From Chloroflexota bacterium (lineage in GTDB: Bacteria; Chloroflexota; Anaerolineae; Aggregatilineales; Phototrophicaceae), in contig JAPPEU010000050.1 in the NCBI GenBank assembly GCA_028875245.1, positions 1 through 39,416 on the forward strand: 39,416 bases of DNA, written 5' to 3'. Positions within the stretch are counted from its first letter, which is position 1. Every line of letters begins with the position of its first letter. Positions 26,169-33,625 of the stretch are shown here, piece by piece. A program made the position numbers and the translations under genes. Under the pieces are notes generated by a model. It did no database searches. It was given only the letters and a program-made list of their open reading frames with translations, and had not been told where the DNA came from.

Positions 26169-27032
26169 TCAGCGTTCCTCAATCTGCTCGCGGTAGGTCA
26201 TAATGAGGAAGGGGATTAGCACCACGAATATCCCGATCATCGCCAGGATGGCCATCGCGCTCCCCTTTCCCAAGCGCTGCACGGTAATCGCCACTCTGAA
26301 GTTATAGGTCATGACGGTGTCTGCTTTGAAAATCGGATTTTGCTCAGTCAGGATGAAGACGCTGTCGAAGAGGCGAAAGAAATCCATAAGCGCGATGAGG
26401 GCCTCAAGCACGATCAATGACCTCAGGTGGGGAATGATAACGTAGCGCAACTGCTGCAACCGGCTGGCGCCATCGATGGACGAAGCGTCGACCAGCTCCC
26501 CGGGCAGCGTCTGTAGGCCGGCAAAGAAGATGACTAGGGCAAAGGGCGTGCTCGCCCAGATTGTGTGCAGTATGATTAGCGCCTTCACAGAGAACTCTGT
26601 GAAGATAAATCGCCGCCCAACGACCTCGCTGAAGAACCACGCAAACAAGCCGGTCGGCTCGAACAATTGCCGGAACATGAGCGTCCCCACGACGGGGACC
26701 ACGATCATGGGCATCAGCATCCCGGGGAGGAAGAGGCTCCGAATCCGAGTCGATGTCTCGTCAAGGAGCAGCGCCACCGCTAAACCGATTATGATATGCG
26801 CCGGGACACTGATCAAAGCGATCAGCAACGTGAACCGGAGCGCCCCCCAGAAGCGCGAATCGGAAAGCACATCCTGGTAGTTTGCGAGCCCGACGAATTC
26901 CGGCGCGTCGAGGGTGCGAAACGTGATGAAGTTTAGGCTCAGCCAGACCGCCATCACCAGGGGCACGGTCATAAGCGCGATCATCACGATGTTGCTAGGG
27001 GCCGTAAACCAGAAAAACGTTCCTCGTTTTAT
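26169..27032 (-). CDS. ABC sugar-type permease, MalF-like; unusual start
   Basis: A CUT1 permease with six helices and the coupling loop VDASSIDGASRLQQLRYVIIP. The first ATG in frame (26987) falls inside the first helix and has no ribosome site. Fifteen codons further up, at 27032, an ATA codon is preceded by AGAGG at eight bases. From it the protein begins IKRGTFFWFTAPSN, the normal short basic leader of MalF-type permeases. A TAG closes the frame two codons above. I therefore mark the start at the ATA (287 residues); GTG at 26990 is the fallback. The family is certain, the start is not. Confidence 0.75.
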   Translation of the reverse strand: MKRGTFFWFTAPSNIVMIALMTVPLVMAVWLSLNFITFRTLDAPEFVGLANYQDVLSDSRFWGALRFTLLIALISVPAHIIIGLAVALLLDETSTRIRSLFLPGMLMPMIVVPVVGTLMFRQLFEPTGLFAWFFSEVVGRRFIFTEFSVKALIILHTIWASTPFALVIFFAGLQTLPGELVDASSIDGASRLQQLRYVIIPHLRSLIVLEALIALMDFFRLFDSVFILTEQNPIFKADTVMTYNFRVAITVQRLGKGSAMAILAMIGIFVVLIPFLIMTYREQIEER

Positions 27033-27076
27033 AGCCTATTCCTCTTCTTCAGGCCTCGGTCCGGTTCAGAAGGAGG

Positions 27077-27111
27077 AGGTCGCGCCTGGTTCGGTCCATC
27101 AAGCGCGACCT
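27077..27111 (-). promoter_or_regulatory. Intercistronic hairpin between binding-protein and permease genes
   Basis: AGGTCGCGC (27077-27085) pairs perfectly with GCGCGACCT (27103-27111) around a 17-base loop. No T-run follows on the minus strand. The position, just after the binding-protein stop, suits a structure that lowers expression of the permeases relative to the binding protein. Confidence 0.6.
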
Positions 27112-27126
27112 TCATTACTGTATTGA

Positions 27127-28434
27127 CTAGGGTAAGTAGCCCTGGACGGTTGCCTCGGCGATATACTCCTCGGCCGCCCCATCCAAGGCCTCCTGCGGCG
27201 TCATCTCGCCCGTGCCGATGAAGGGCAGCCAATTCCAGAGAGCGGACTGCGCCAGGACCACCGCCGGATTGGCGTCATAGATGCCGACGCCATTGGTGAT
27301 AGTCTCGTTGATGGCCGCCGCATTGGCAAGGTATTCAGGGACTGACAATCGGGTCATGGGTTGAATCTTCGCGCCTTCCTCCTGGCTCTGCCTGTCCGTC
27401 GCCTCCATTATGAGCCGGAAGACGAAATCCGGGTCAACTTCGTTCGTCGCCGGAATGATGAAGTAATCGTGCCAGGCGCTGCCCCCCAGCAAACCGCCGG
27501 GGTTGGGAGCGGCCGCAGGCGCGGACTCAATCAGGCCGACTACGCTCGACGTGTCAGGATCCTCAAAGATAGCGCCTTGACCCGCCCAAGTGTGTATGAA
27601 CGCGATTGTACCGTTCGCCAGGCCGTTCGCGCTATCGTCGATACTGTAGGTGATGCCTTCGGGCCCCATACAGGCGTCGATGACTGCCTTTATCTTGGTG
27701 GCGGCGGTGACGCCCTCCGGGCCGTTGAATGCCGGACTGTTGTCATCGTTGAGGTAGTCTCCCCCGAAAGAGCGGATAAAGGAGAAGAACCTGAACTCCC
27801 AGGCCCAGCCGGCATGCACCTGCATGGTGAAGGGAAGAATGATGCTGGGCTCATCCTTCAGGACCTCGCAGGCCGCCATCACCTCGTCGTAGGTTGTTGG
27901 CGGTTCCAGGTCGTATTGCTCGAACAGGTCCGACCGGTACCAGAGGTGCAGCGTATTGGCCCTAAACGGAATGCCGTAAACCTGGCCGTCAATGGTGGCG
28001 CCCTCCCAAGCGGTGGAGGAGTGGTCGTCCAGGTCGTATTCCTCGCGGTACTTGTCAATCAAATCGTTGAGTGGCAGGAGCCAGCCCGCCGAGCCCCACT
28101 CGACGATTTCGGTATTGGACGCATGCACGATCTGGTAGGGCGAGGCGCCGCCCGCGGATAGCGCCAGGCGAAACTGTTCCGTCACACCTATGAAGTCCAG
28201 AATCTGCGCGTCGATCTCGATGTTTTCCACGTCGTTGCACTTCGTAAACTCGTCGTTATAGAAAAATATGCTGACACCCGCCCAGGCAAGAAAGTTAATG
28301 GTGGTCGGGGACTCGGGCGCCTCGACGTTGCAGGCATTGGGGTCGACGGACTGGGAGAGCACGGTGGAAATCACCGGCATGGTAGCGATAAACATTAGCA
28401 TTACGCACAGTAATTTCCTGTTTGAGATTAACAT
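27127..28434 (-). CDS. ABC sugar-type solute-binding protein (family 1)
   Basis: A 435-residue extracytoplasmic binding protein of family 1 (MalE-like). It has a signal peptide (KLLCVMLMFIATMPVISTVLS), then INFLAWAGVS as first strand, YGIPFRANTLHLWYRSDLF at the hinge and the typical GTIAFIHTWAGQGAIF near residue 275. A lipobox is not evident. GGAGGAAAGG precedes the ATG. It is the first intact gene of the minus-strand operon with two permeases and the SnoaL-like gene, driven by a promoter at 28598-28626. The ligand is unknown; the neighbours (aminotransferase, SnoaL-like proteins) leave open a substrate other than a simple sugar. Confidence 0.9.
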   Translation of the reverse strand: MLISNRKLLCVMLMFIATMPVISTVLSQSVDPNACNVEAPESPTTINFLAWAGVSIFFYNDEFTKCNDVENIEIDAQILDFIGVTEQFRLALSAGGASPYQIVHASNTEIVEWGSAGWLLPLNDLIDKYREEYDLDDHSSTAWEGATIDGQVYGIPFRANTLHLWYRSDLFEQYDLEPPTTYDEVMAACEVLKDEPSIILPFTMQVHAGWAWEFRFFSFIRSFGGDYLNDDNSPAFNGPEGVTAATKIKAVIDACMGPEGITYSIDDSANGLANGTIAFIHTWAGQGAIFEDPDTSSVVGLIESAPAAAPNPGGLLGGSAWHDYFIIPATNEVDPDFVFRLIMEATDRQSQEEGAKIQPMTRLSVPEYLANAAAINETITNGVGIYDANPAVVLAQSALWNWLPFIGTGEMTPQEALDGAAEEYIAEATVQGYLP

Positions 28435-28493
28435 TTTTCCTTTCCTCCTTTGTGTTTATGTAATAAAAGACCATTGCCGTACTTAATCAGGAA

Positions 28494-28558
28494 TCAGTCC
28501 GCCTCCACGCTGTCAAAGAACTCGCGCGGCTTGGGCGATGAAGGCGAGAACCTTGTGG
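28494..28558 (-). pseudogene. Decayed 3' end of a SnoaL-like gene
   Basis: About 65 bases closely match the last 21 codons of the SnoaL-like gene at 24517-25011, including the stretch ending EFFDS-(M/V)-E-(T/A)-D-stop. A 2-base deletion (ATCGGCTCCAAG against ATCGCCCAAG) breaks the frame. No upstream part of the gene is recognisable. It lies in the leader of the binding-protein transcript. Confidence 0.8.
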
Positions 28559-28597
28559 GCGCCGCAACCTTGTATCACCTATCAGCTATCTGCTATC

Positions 28598-28626
28598 ATA
28601 TTACTGCATTGCACTTGCTTGGTCAA
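28598..28626 (-). promoter_or_regulatory. Promoter of the sugar-type ABC operon
   Basis: On the minus strand TTGACC (28621-28626), 17 bases and TAATAT (28598-28603). The -35 lies inside a palindrome GCTTG-GT-CAAGC (28617-28628), a possible operator. The predicted transcript starts near 28590 and includes the SnoaL relic. Confidence 0.6.
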
Positions 28627-28645
28627 GCAGAATCATCTGTGCAAA

Positions 28646-28678
28646 TTGACAAGTCACAGCTAAAACTGTGGCTATTAT
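28646..28678 (+). promoter_or_regulatory. Candidate promoter/operator of the aminotransferase operon
   Basis: A perfect TTGACA (28646-28651) and TATTAT (28673-28678) are 21 bases apart, too far for an ordinary promoter. An inverted repeat CACAG-N6-CTGTG (28655-28670) fills the gap. The GntR-type protein encoded at 29747-30499 is the obvious candidate binder. Confidence 0.4.
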
Positions 28679-28768
28679 GGGCGAGAGCGGTCTGGCCACT
28701 GCCAAAATCTGACCGTCGGACAAGCGACAATAACAGACTAGACAATAGCGCGCAGGGAGGTGAAAGGG

Positions 28769-29671
28769 ATGAATATTGGAACCGGCAGTTCGGAGCGCCA
28801 GGTCTACATCGGCGGGGAGTATGTTCCCGAAAATGAGGCCCGGATCTCTATCTTCGACCATGTGGTGCTCTATGGCGATGCCGTGTACGATACGGCCTGC
28901 GCATGGGGCGGCAAGGTGTTCAAACTGGATGCGCATGTGGATCGGCTATTCGAATCCGCTCACGCGCTAAAGATTGAAGTCCCGCTCGACAAGGCAGGGG
29001 TGAAGGAAGTCGTTCTTGAGGTCATGAGGCGCAACAAGCTTGACGACGCCTATATCAAAATCCTTGTAACGCGCGGTGTGGGACGCATGCCCCTGTTGAG
29101 CCCCTACAACTGCGCGCCGAATTTGATCGCCTTCGCCATCCCCTATATCAGCCTCATCGACAGCGGCGTACAGCAAGCAGGTATTCGGGCTGGAATATCA
29201 TCAATGCGCCGGACTCCATCAGAGTGCCTGGATTCAAAGATCAAATGCTGCAATTACTTGAATCACATCCTGATGCGCATGGAGGCGAATGAGGCCGGGC
29301 TTGACGAGGCTATCGAGCTTGACATTGACGGCTACGTCGCCGAGGCGCCAGGTTACAATGTGTTTCTAGCGAAGCAAGGCCTATTGTACACCCCGGGCGA
29401 GAATATCCTCGTCGGGCTGACCAGGCAGACGGTCATGGAGCTGGCGGCGGCGGCGGGAATGCAAACCGTAGTGGGCAGATTGACAGCCTTCGATCTCTAT
29501 AACGCTGACGAGGTCTTTTTGACCAGTACTGCGGGCGGCATCTTCGCCGTCAGAGAGGTGGACGGGCGAAGGATCGGTCCTGGCGAGCCAGGTCCAATCA
29601 CGCAAATGCTGAATCAGAAGTATATAGAGCTGCTCGAAAGCGGCGCGCAAAGCACGCCTGTATACTCTTGA
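28769..29671 (+). CDS. Class IV (PLP) aminotransferase, IlvE/Dat-like
   Basis: A 300-residue pyridoxal-phosphate enzyme of fold type IV (branched-chain or D-amino-acid aminotransferase, or aminodeoxychorismate-lyase-like). FDHVVLYGDAVYDTACAW opens the small domain. The PLP Lys is in DSKIKCCNYLNHILMRMEAN, followed by the acidic PLP-pyridine contact in DGYVAEAPGYNVF. VGLTRQTVMELA and EVFLTSTAGGI make the phosphate-binding turns. The ATG at 28769 follows GGGAGGTGA at six bases. It heads the plus-strand arm of the divergent cluster, ahead of the GntR-type regulator. The amino donor and the product are not predictable from the sequence. Confidence 0.88.
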   Translation: MNIGTGSSERQVYIGGEYVPENEARISIFDHVVLYGDAVYDTACAWGGKVFKLDAHVDRLFESAHALKIEVPLDKAGVKEVVLEVMRRNKLDDAYIKILVTRGVGRMPLLSPYNCAPNLIAFAIPYISLIDSGVQQAGIRAGISSMRRTPSECLDSKIKCCNYLNHILMRMEANEAGLDEAIELDIDGYVAEAPGYNVFLAKQGLLYTPGENILVGLTRQTVMELAAAAGMQTVVGRLTAFDLYNADEVFLTSTAGGIFAVREVDGRRIGPGEPGPITQMLNQKYIELLESGAQSTPVYS

Positions 29672-29746
29672 GAGAGCGGACAGGCATTGGCCAGGGATTC
29701 AAGGCGCGATGGCGTCGCGAGTTTCCAGTGTTGAGGAATGGGGAGT

Positions 29747-30499
29747 ATGGAATCAGGTTCAAAGTCTCTGGCAAGGGCTGGCCTTGTGGATCAGGCCGTG
29801 GATGCAATACTGGTCATAATTGCCGAGGGTGGGCTGCGGCCCGGTGACCATCTCCCATCGCAGGCAGATCTGATTAAACAGCTCGGGATCGGTCGCACTT
29901 CTCTCCGTGAGGCCATTCAACGTCTGGTCGCACTAGGCGCTATCACGGTGACACCGGGCAAGCGGATGGCTGTCGGGCCGATGATTCGGCGCAACCGACA
30001 TGCGACTGCCGCCGAACTCGAAGCCTCTCTCAGGCATGCGGCCCTCCAGGAACTGGCGGAGGTGCGCGACCTTATTGAACCTGAGGCGGCCGCGCTCGCC
30101 GCCCAGCGCATTGAAGACGACCTGGTTCTTCGCATTGAGGCCATCGTTGACGAAATGAGGCGGTCAAAGGACCCGGCCACCGACTTTCACCTGAACGCAC
30201 AGTTTCATGCGGCAATCGCCGAGGCGACCCGGAACGAGGCTCTGCGCCATATTCTTCAGGTTGTCGCCGATATGCTGTCGCCATTGCAGCACCATATGTA
30301 CGAGCGATCGCTAGAGGACTACCGGGCTGATCAGGAACATCTTCCTATTTTGCTGGCTCTAAAGGATCGCGACGCCGATAGAGCTCGCAAGGCCATGCAT
30401 GACCACATCGGGATCTTTAGCCGATTTGTCGCCAGCAATTATGCGACGCCTTCAGAGAGTGAAACCGCCCCTCCCAATCTCGTAGGGCGAAGCAGCTAG
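29747..30499 (+). CDS. GntR-family regulator, FadR/FCD subfamily
   Basis: A 250-residue transcription factor. The N-terminal winged helix-turn-helix (GGLRPGDHLPSQADLIKQLG, then GRTSLREAIQRLVALGAI) binds DNA. The C-terminal all-helical FCD domain binds an organic acid through a metal; the expected Asp and His residues are seen in DFHLNAQFHAAIAEATRNE and toward RKAMHDHIGIFSRF. The ATG at 29747 has GAGGA nine bases upstream; an ATG at 29738 is too close to that site. It probably represses the divergent ABC and aminotransferase operons, with a carboxylic acid from the pathway as inducer. That is inferred from its family and position. Confidence 0.9.
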   Translation: MESGSKSLARAGLVDQAVDAILVIIAEGGLRPGDHLPSQADLIKQLGIGRTSLREAIQRLVALGAITVTPGKRMAVGPMIRRNRHATAAELEASLRHAALQELAEVRDLIEPEAAALAAQRIEDDLVLRIEAIVDEMRRSKDPATDFHLNAQFHAAIAEATRNEALRHILQVVADMLSPLQHHMYERSLEDYRADQEHLPILLALKDRDADRARKAMHDHIGIFSRFVASNYATPSESETAPPNLVGRSS

Positions 30500-30584
30500 A
30501 TGAGAGCTATTGATCGCGCTTGGGGCTTGGCGCGTCATTGATCCCAGTCTGGATTGAAGATCTTTTCATGGAATGGAGTTGAAC

Positions 30585-31568
30585 ATGGGTATGCAAAATT
30601 TTGCGCCGGAATTTGAAACCCCGGAGCAATACATCATCGATATTACCTACATCATTTGGGAAGAAGAAAACGTGGGACGCATTCGTGATTGGTATGCGAC
30701 CGTCTGCCCGATACGATCCCCGCATGGAGTCATGAACAGTGCCGAGGAGATACTCAACGAAACCCTGGAGCAGATGCACATTTACGCCCACCGGAAGCCA
30801 CTGGCCGATGATGTCATCATTGGTGACAAACCCAGCGGTTTCTATTCATCACATCGAGTTCGTTCAGTCGGCAGGCACATGGGAGACAGCGCCATCGGCC
30901 CGGCCACCGAGCGCGCTTACCAAGGCTTGGGTATTGCCGACTGCCTGTGCCGCGACAACCAGGTGGTGGAGGAATGGAAACTACGAGATCAGGCTTCATT
31001 TCTCCAGCAGCTCGGCATGGATCCGGTGGAGCATGGCTTATCCCTGGGGGTGAACAATCCCGAAGCTTACGCCATCGGCAATGACGCGATGCGGCAGCGC
31101 TGGGTTGACGAAAATGGATTGACTATTTTGGGCGATAATACAATCGCCAACCGCATACTCGACACTTGTGACGCGCTTTGGAATGGGAAGCATCTGAACA
31201 TTGTCGCGGAACAATATGTGGCGGCGGCGCGGTTTGAAGGGCCAAGCGGTCATCTTAGCTACGGTCGAGAACCAGTGAGCAATATGGTCGCCAGCATTAC
31301 GGCCTCTCTGCCAGACGGACGCTTCGAGCCGCATCACCTCATCGTGCGTCAACAGAATGAGCGGGCTGTTCGGGTGGCATTGCGCTGGACTTTCTGCGGC
31401 GCCCACAGCGGACACGGTCGATATGGAACGCCAAGTAATGCCCCGGTAGCCATCCTCGGGATCTCTCATTTTGAACTACATGACGGTCTGATCGCAAGCG
31501 AGTGGATGGTGGCCGATGAAACAGCCGTTTACGCCCAAATTGCCGCCTATCAGGCGCTGAAGGACTAG
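30585..31568 (+). CDS. Two-domain SnoaL-like protein
   Basis: A 327-residue protein with two NTF2-fold (SnoaL-like) halves. The first runs from YIIDITYIIWEEENVGRIRDWYA to about residue 150 (GIADCLCRDNQVVEEWKLRDQ). The second runs from NRILDTCDALWNGKHLNIVAEQYVAAARFEGP to HFELHDGLIASEWMVADETAV. Both halves keep the helix-rich start and the final E-W-x-(L/V)-x-D strand. It follows the GntR gene after about 85 bases and belongs to the same plus-strand arm. GGAG lies eight bases before the ATG at 30585. It may process the compound imported by the ABC system; the chemistry cannot be named. Confidence 0.75.
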   Translation: MGMQNFAPEFETPEQYIIDITYIIWEEENVGRIRDWYATVCPIRSPHGVMNSAEEILNETLEQMHIYAHRKPLADDVIIGDKPSGFYSSHRVRSVGRHMGDSAIGPATERAYQGLGIADCLCRDNQVVEEWKLRDQASFLQQLGMDPVEHGLSLGVNNPEAYAIGNDAMRQRWVDENGLTILGDNTIANRILDTCDALWNGKHLNIVAEQYVAAARFEGPSGHLSYGREPVSNMVASITASLPDGRFEPHHLIVRQQNERAVRVALRWTFCGAHSGHGRYGTPSNAPVAILGISHFELHDGLIASEWMVADETAVYAQIAAYQALKD

Positions 31569-31617
31569 CATGCAAGAGCCTCCTTGCCCGCATGCGCCAC
31601 TGGAATTGATAACCGCT

Positions 31618-31647
31618 TGCGTTCTGTTTTGGAAACCCTGTAAGATG
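31618..31647 (+). promoter_or_regulatory. Candidate promoter of VUT-family gene
   Basis: TTGCGT (31618-31623), an 18-base spacer and TAAGAT (31642-31647), 33 bases before the ATG at 31680. I looked for a preQ1-type riboswitch in the leader and saw none. Confidence 0.5.
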
Positions 31648-31679
31648 TAAGAGTTGACGATACTATCCTGGGGGACCAC

Positions 31680-32360
31680 ATGTCCATTCGGAACTTGCAT
31701 GTTTTGATTCTCGTGAGCGTCGCCTATGTCGCGGCGCAGTTGGTCGCCGATATTTCCAGTCTGCGCGATCTGGCGCTCTTTGGATACAGCGTCAGCGCTT
31801 TTTCGATCGCTTATCCGCTGACCTTCACCCTGCGCGATATGGCGCATAAGCTGGCTGGCCCGCATGTGGCGCGCACGCTCATCATCGCCGCCGCCGTCAT
31901 CTACCTGATTGTGCAGGCCTTCTTCGCCATCATTGCCGGTCTGCCGCCGGAAATGACGCCGGACGAGAATGTGGCGATCGGTCAACTGCTGTCGCTGGAA
32001 TGGCGCTTCCTGCTGGCTGCTGTCGTCGCCTCTGTCTTGTCGCAGTTGGTCGATACCGAAGTTTATACGCGCTGGGTGAATCGCTTCGGCGGCGCGCATC
32101 AATGGGGGCGCGTGCTCGTCAGCAACCTGATCGGCATCCCGCTCGACCGCATTCTCTTCCTGCTGATCGCCTTCCTGGGCGCTTGGACGGGCGATGAGTT
32201 TGTGGCGGCATTCATCGGCACGTCGATTGTGCGCATCGTCTTCGGCATCATCTCGATCCCGGGCATCTACCTGGTCGAGGAGCATTCGGAAGACTGGATC
32301 CATATCACCGAGATACGCCATACCGACCCGCCGTCCTTCGCGCGCGCGAAGGGCGAGTAG
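31680..32360 (+). CDS. VUT-family transporter, queuosine-precursor type (YhhQ-like)
   Basis: A 226-residue membrane protein of the VUT (vitamin uptake) family, several members of which import queuosine precursors for tRNA modification. Six helices are visible. Family landmarks are FTLRDMAHKLAG after the second helix, the LLSLEWRFLLAAVVAS helix, SQLVDTEVYTRW, and LIGIPLDRILFLLIAF, with the intramembrane Asp. The protein ends in a soluble tail. It has its own promoter and is not linked to the divergent cluster. The exact substrate is an inference from the family. Confidence 0.85.
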   Translation: MSIRNLHVLILVSVAYVAAQLVADISSLRDLALFGYSVSAFSIAYPLTFTLRDMAHKLAGPHVARTLIIAAAVIYLIVQAFFAIIAGLPPEMTPDENVAIGQLLSLEWRFLLAAVVASVLSQLVDTEVYTRWVNRFGGAHQWGRVLVSNLIGIPLDRILFLLIAFLGAWTGDEFVAAFIGTSIVRIVFGIISIPGIYLVEEHSEDWIHITEIRHTDPPSFARAKGE

Positions 32361-32416
32361 CGCGGCGGTTCAAGGCGGCTGCTTGTTGGTGCCTGTCCCC
32401 AAAATCTGGCGAGTGT

Positions 32417-32440
32417 GTAGGGGCGAGGGTCGGCTCGCCC
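32417..32440 (+). repeat. REP palindrome 5
   Basis: GTAG foot (32417-32420), then GGGCGAG, a 6-base loop and CTCGCCC: a 7-bp stem, one base shorter than the other copies. Confidence 0.7.
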
Positions 32441-32595
32441 GTAAGCGCATTCGATAATCTTGGATGTTCCTTTCATGTTCCAGTCATAAACGTAAATATG
32501 ATGGAACGATCTCTGTTCATATAGAATCTCTGTGCTCTCTGCGTCCTCTTATGTAATGAACCTGCCAAATTCCATCTGCAATCATAGCGAAATTT

Positions 32596-32620
32596 GCAGG
32601 GGCGACTTATCAAGTCGCCT
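32596..32620 (+). repeat. REP palindrome 6
   Basis: GCAG foot (a variant of GTAG), then GGGCGACTT, loop ATC, AAGTCGCCT: a 9-bp stem ending in a G-U pair. It faces the copy at 32645-32669. Confidence 0.75.
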
Positions 32621-32644
32621 GAAAGCGCATCCTTTAGCTGCGAC

Positions 32645-32669
32645 GGGCGACCAGGTTGGGCGCCCCTGC
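32645..32669 (-). repeat. REP palindrome 7
   Basis: On the minus strand a GCAG foot, then GGGCGCCC and GGTCGCCC with one C-T mismatch and a 5-base loop. With the copy at 32596 it forms an inverted pair 24 bases apart, both with the GCAG variant. Confidence 0.7.
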
Positions 32670-32734
32670 ACGTTCTCGCTGTGCAGAGTTCATTATTTTG
32701 CGCGAGCCGAGTTGTCACTCGCGAGGGACTGTAG

Positions 32735-33619
32735 TTAAACCCCCCGCCACCACGCCAAGGCATCGGCGCTGACCTCGCCCAGCTCCAGCCGGCGCACCTG
32801 CTTGCTCGTCACATCGACGAGCATGACTCGCGAGACGCCGTCGATCGAGCGCGCGAAGCTGACCGCGCGGCCATCGGGCGTCCATTTGGGCAGGCTGTCA
32901 TAGCGCGATGCCACCACCAGCGGCGACACGGCGCCCGTCGCCAGCTCGAGCAGATAAATCGCCGAGGCGCCCTCCCGCCCGGAGGCGAAGACGATGCGCC
33001 GGCCATCGGGCGACCAATCGGGCGAGGTATCGGGCGCGCCATGATCGGTCAGCCTCGTCACCTCGCCGCTGAAGAGGTCGATGCGATACAGATCCCAGCC
33101 GCCGCCGCGATTCGAGGTGAAAGCGATTGATCCGCTATCGGGCGCCCAGGCCGGTTGCCGGTCGCCGGCTTGGTGCAGCGTGAGGCGCCGCTGGTCCCTG
33201 CCGTCGGGGCGAATGATGTAGATATTGTTGTCCCCTTCGCGATTGCTGGCGAAGGCGATCCATCTCCCATCGGGCGACCAGGCGGGCGATTCGGCAATGG
33301 CGACGGAGTCGCTCAGCTTGAGCAGGCTGGCGCTGCGGAGGTCGTAGACGACGATGTCGCTGCCGAAATTCAGGTAGGAGGTCAGGGCCAGGCGCGCGCC
33401 ATCGGGCGCGAAAGAGGGCTCGGTGAAAAAGTCGAAATCCAGACGCTTCTTCAGATTGTGCTTCAGATCATGCACGATGACGACGGGCAAGCCGGTTTCC
33501 AGCGTCATATAGGCGACGATGGACGGCGGCGACAGCTGCCCCAGCAGGGCGCGCAGCAGCATCAAGAGCGATACGCCGGCGAGCGTCAGCGCGGTCAGAA
33601 GCAGCAGGCTGCGGCGCAT
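32735..33619 (-). CDS. TolB-like beta-propeller protein
   Basis: A 294-residue protein with one N-terminal membrane helix (about residues 5-25), then about five PD40/TolB-type blades carrying the signature S-P-D-G-x-x-I-A-F-x-S (for example AWSPDGRWIAFASNREGDNN, DWSPDGRRIVFASGREG). It is probably anchored with the propeller outside the membrane, where it may bind partner proteins. In this phylum it is not part of a Tol-Pal outer-membrane system. It is the last gene of the operon 35451-32735, six bases after the flavoprotein gene. Confidence 0.82.
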   Translation of the reverse strand: MRRSLLLLTALTLAGVSLLMLLRALLGQLSPPSIVAYMTLETGLPVVIVHDLKHNLKKRLDFDFFTEPSFAPDGARLALTSYLNFGSDIVVYDLRSASLLKLSDSVAIAESPAWSPDGRWIAFASNREGDNNIYIIRPDGRDQRRLTLHQAGDRQPAWAPDSGSIAFTSNRGGGWDLYRIDLFSGEVTRLTDHGAPDTSPDWSPDGRRIVFASGREGASAIYLLELATGAVSPLVVASRYDSLPKWTPDGRAVSFARSIDGVSRVMLVDVTSKQVRRLELGEVSADALAWWRGV

Positions 33620-33625
33620 GGCGCG

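Larger units (their letters stand above)
32361..32734. other. Gene-free region with three REPs
   Basis: No coding region. It holds REP units at 32417-32440, 32596-32620 and 32645-32669. A short segment near 32525-32545 (TCTCTGTGCTCTCTGCG) partly resembles 37633-37655. It separates the transporter gene from the end of a minus-strand operon. Confidence 0.7.

Noticed and set aside
31569..31679. preQ1 riboswitch ahead of the VUT-family gene
   Set aside because: No preQ1-I or -II core was found in the short leader, which contains a plausible promoter instead.
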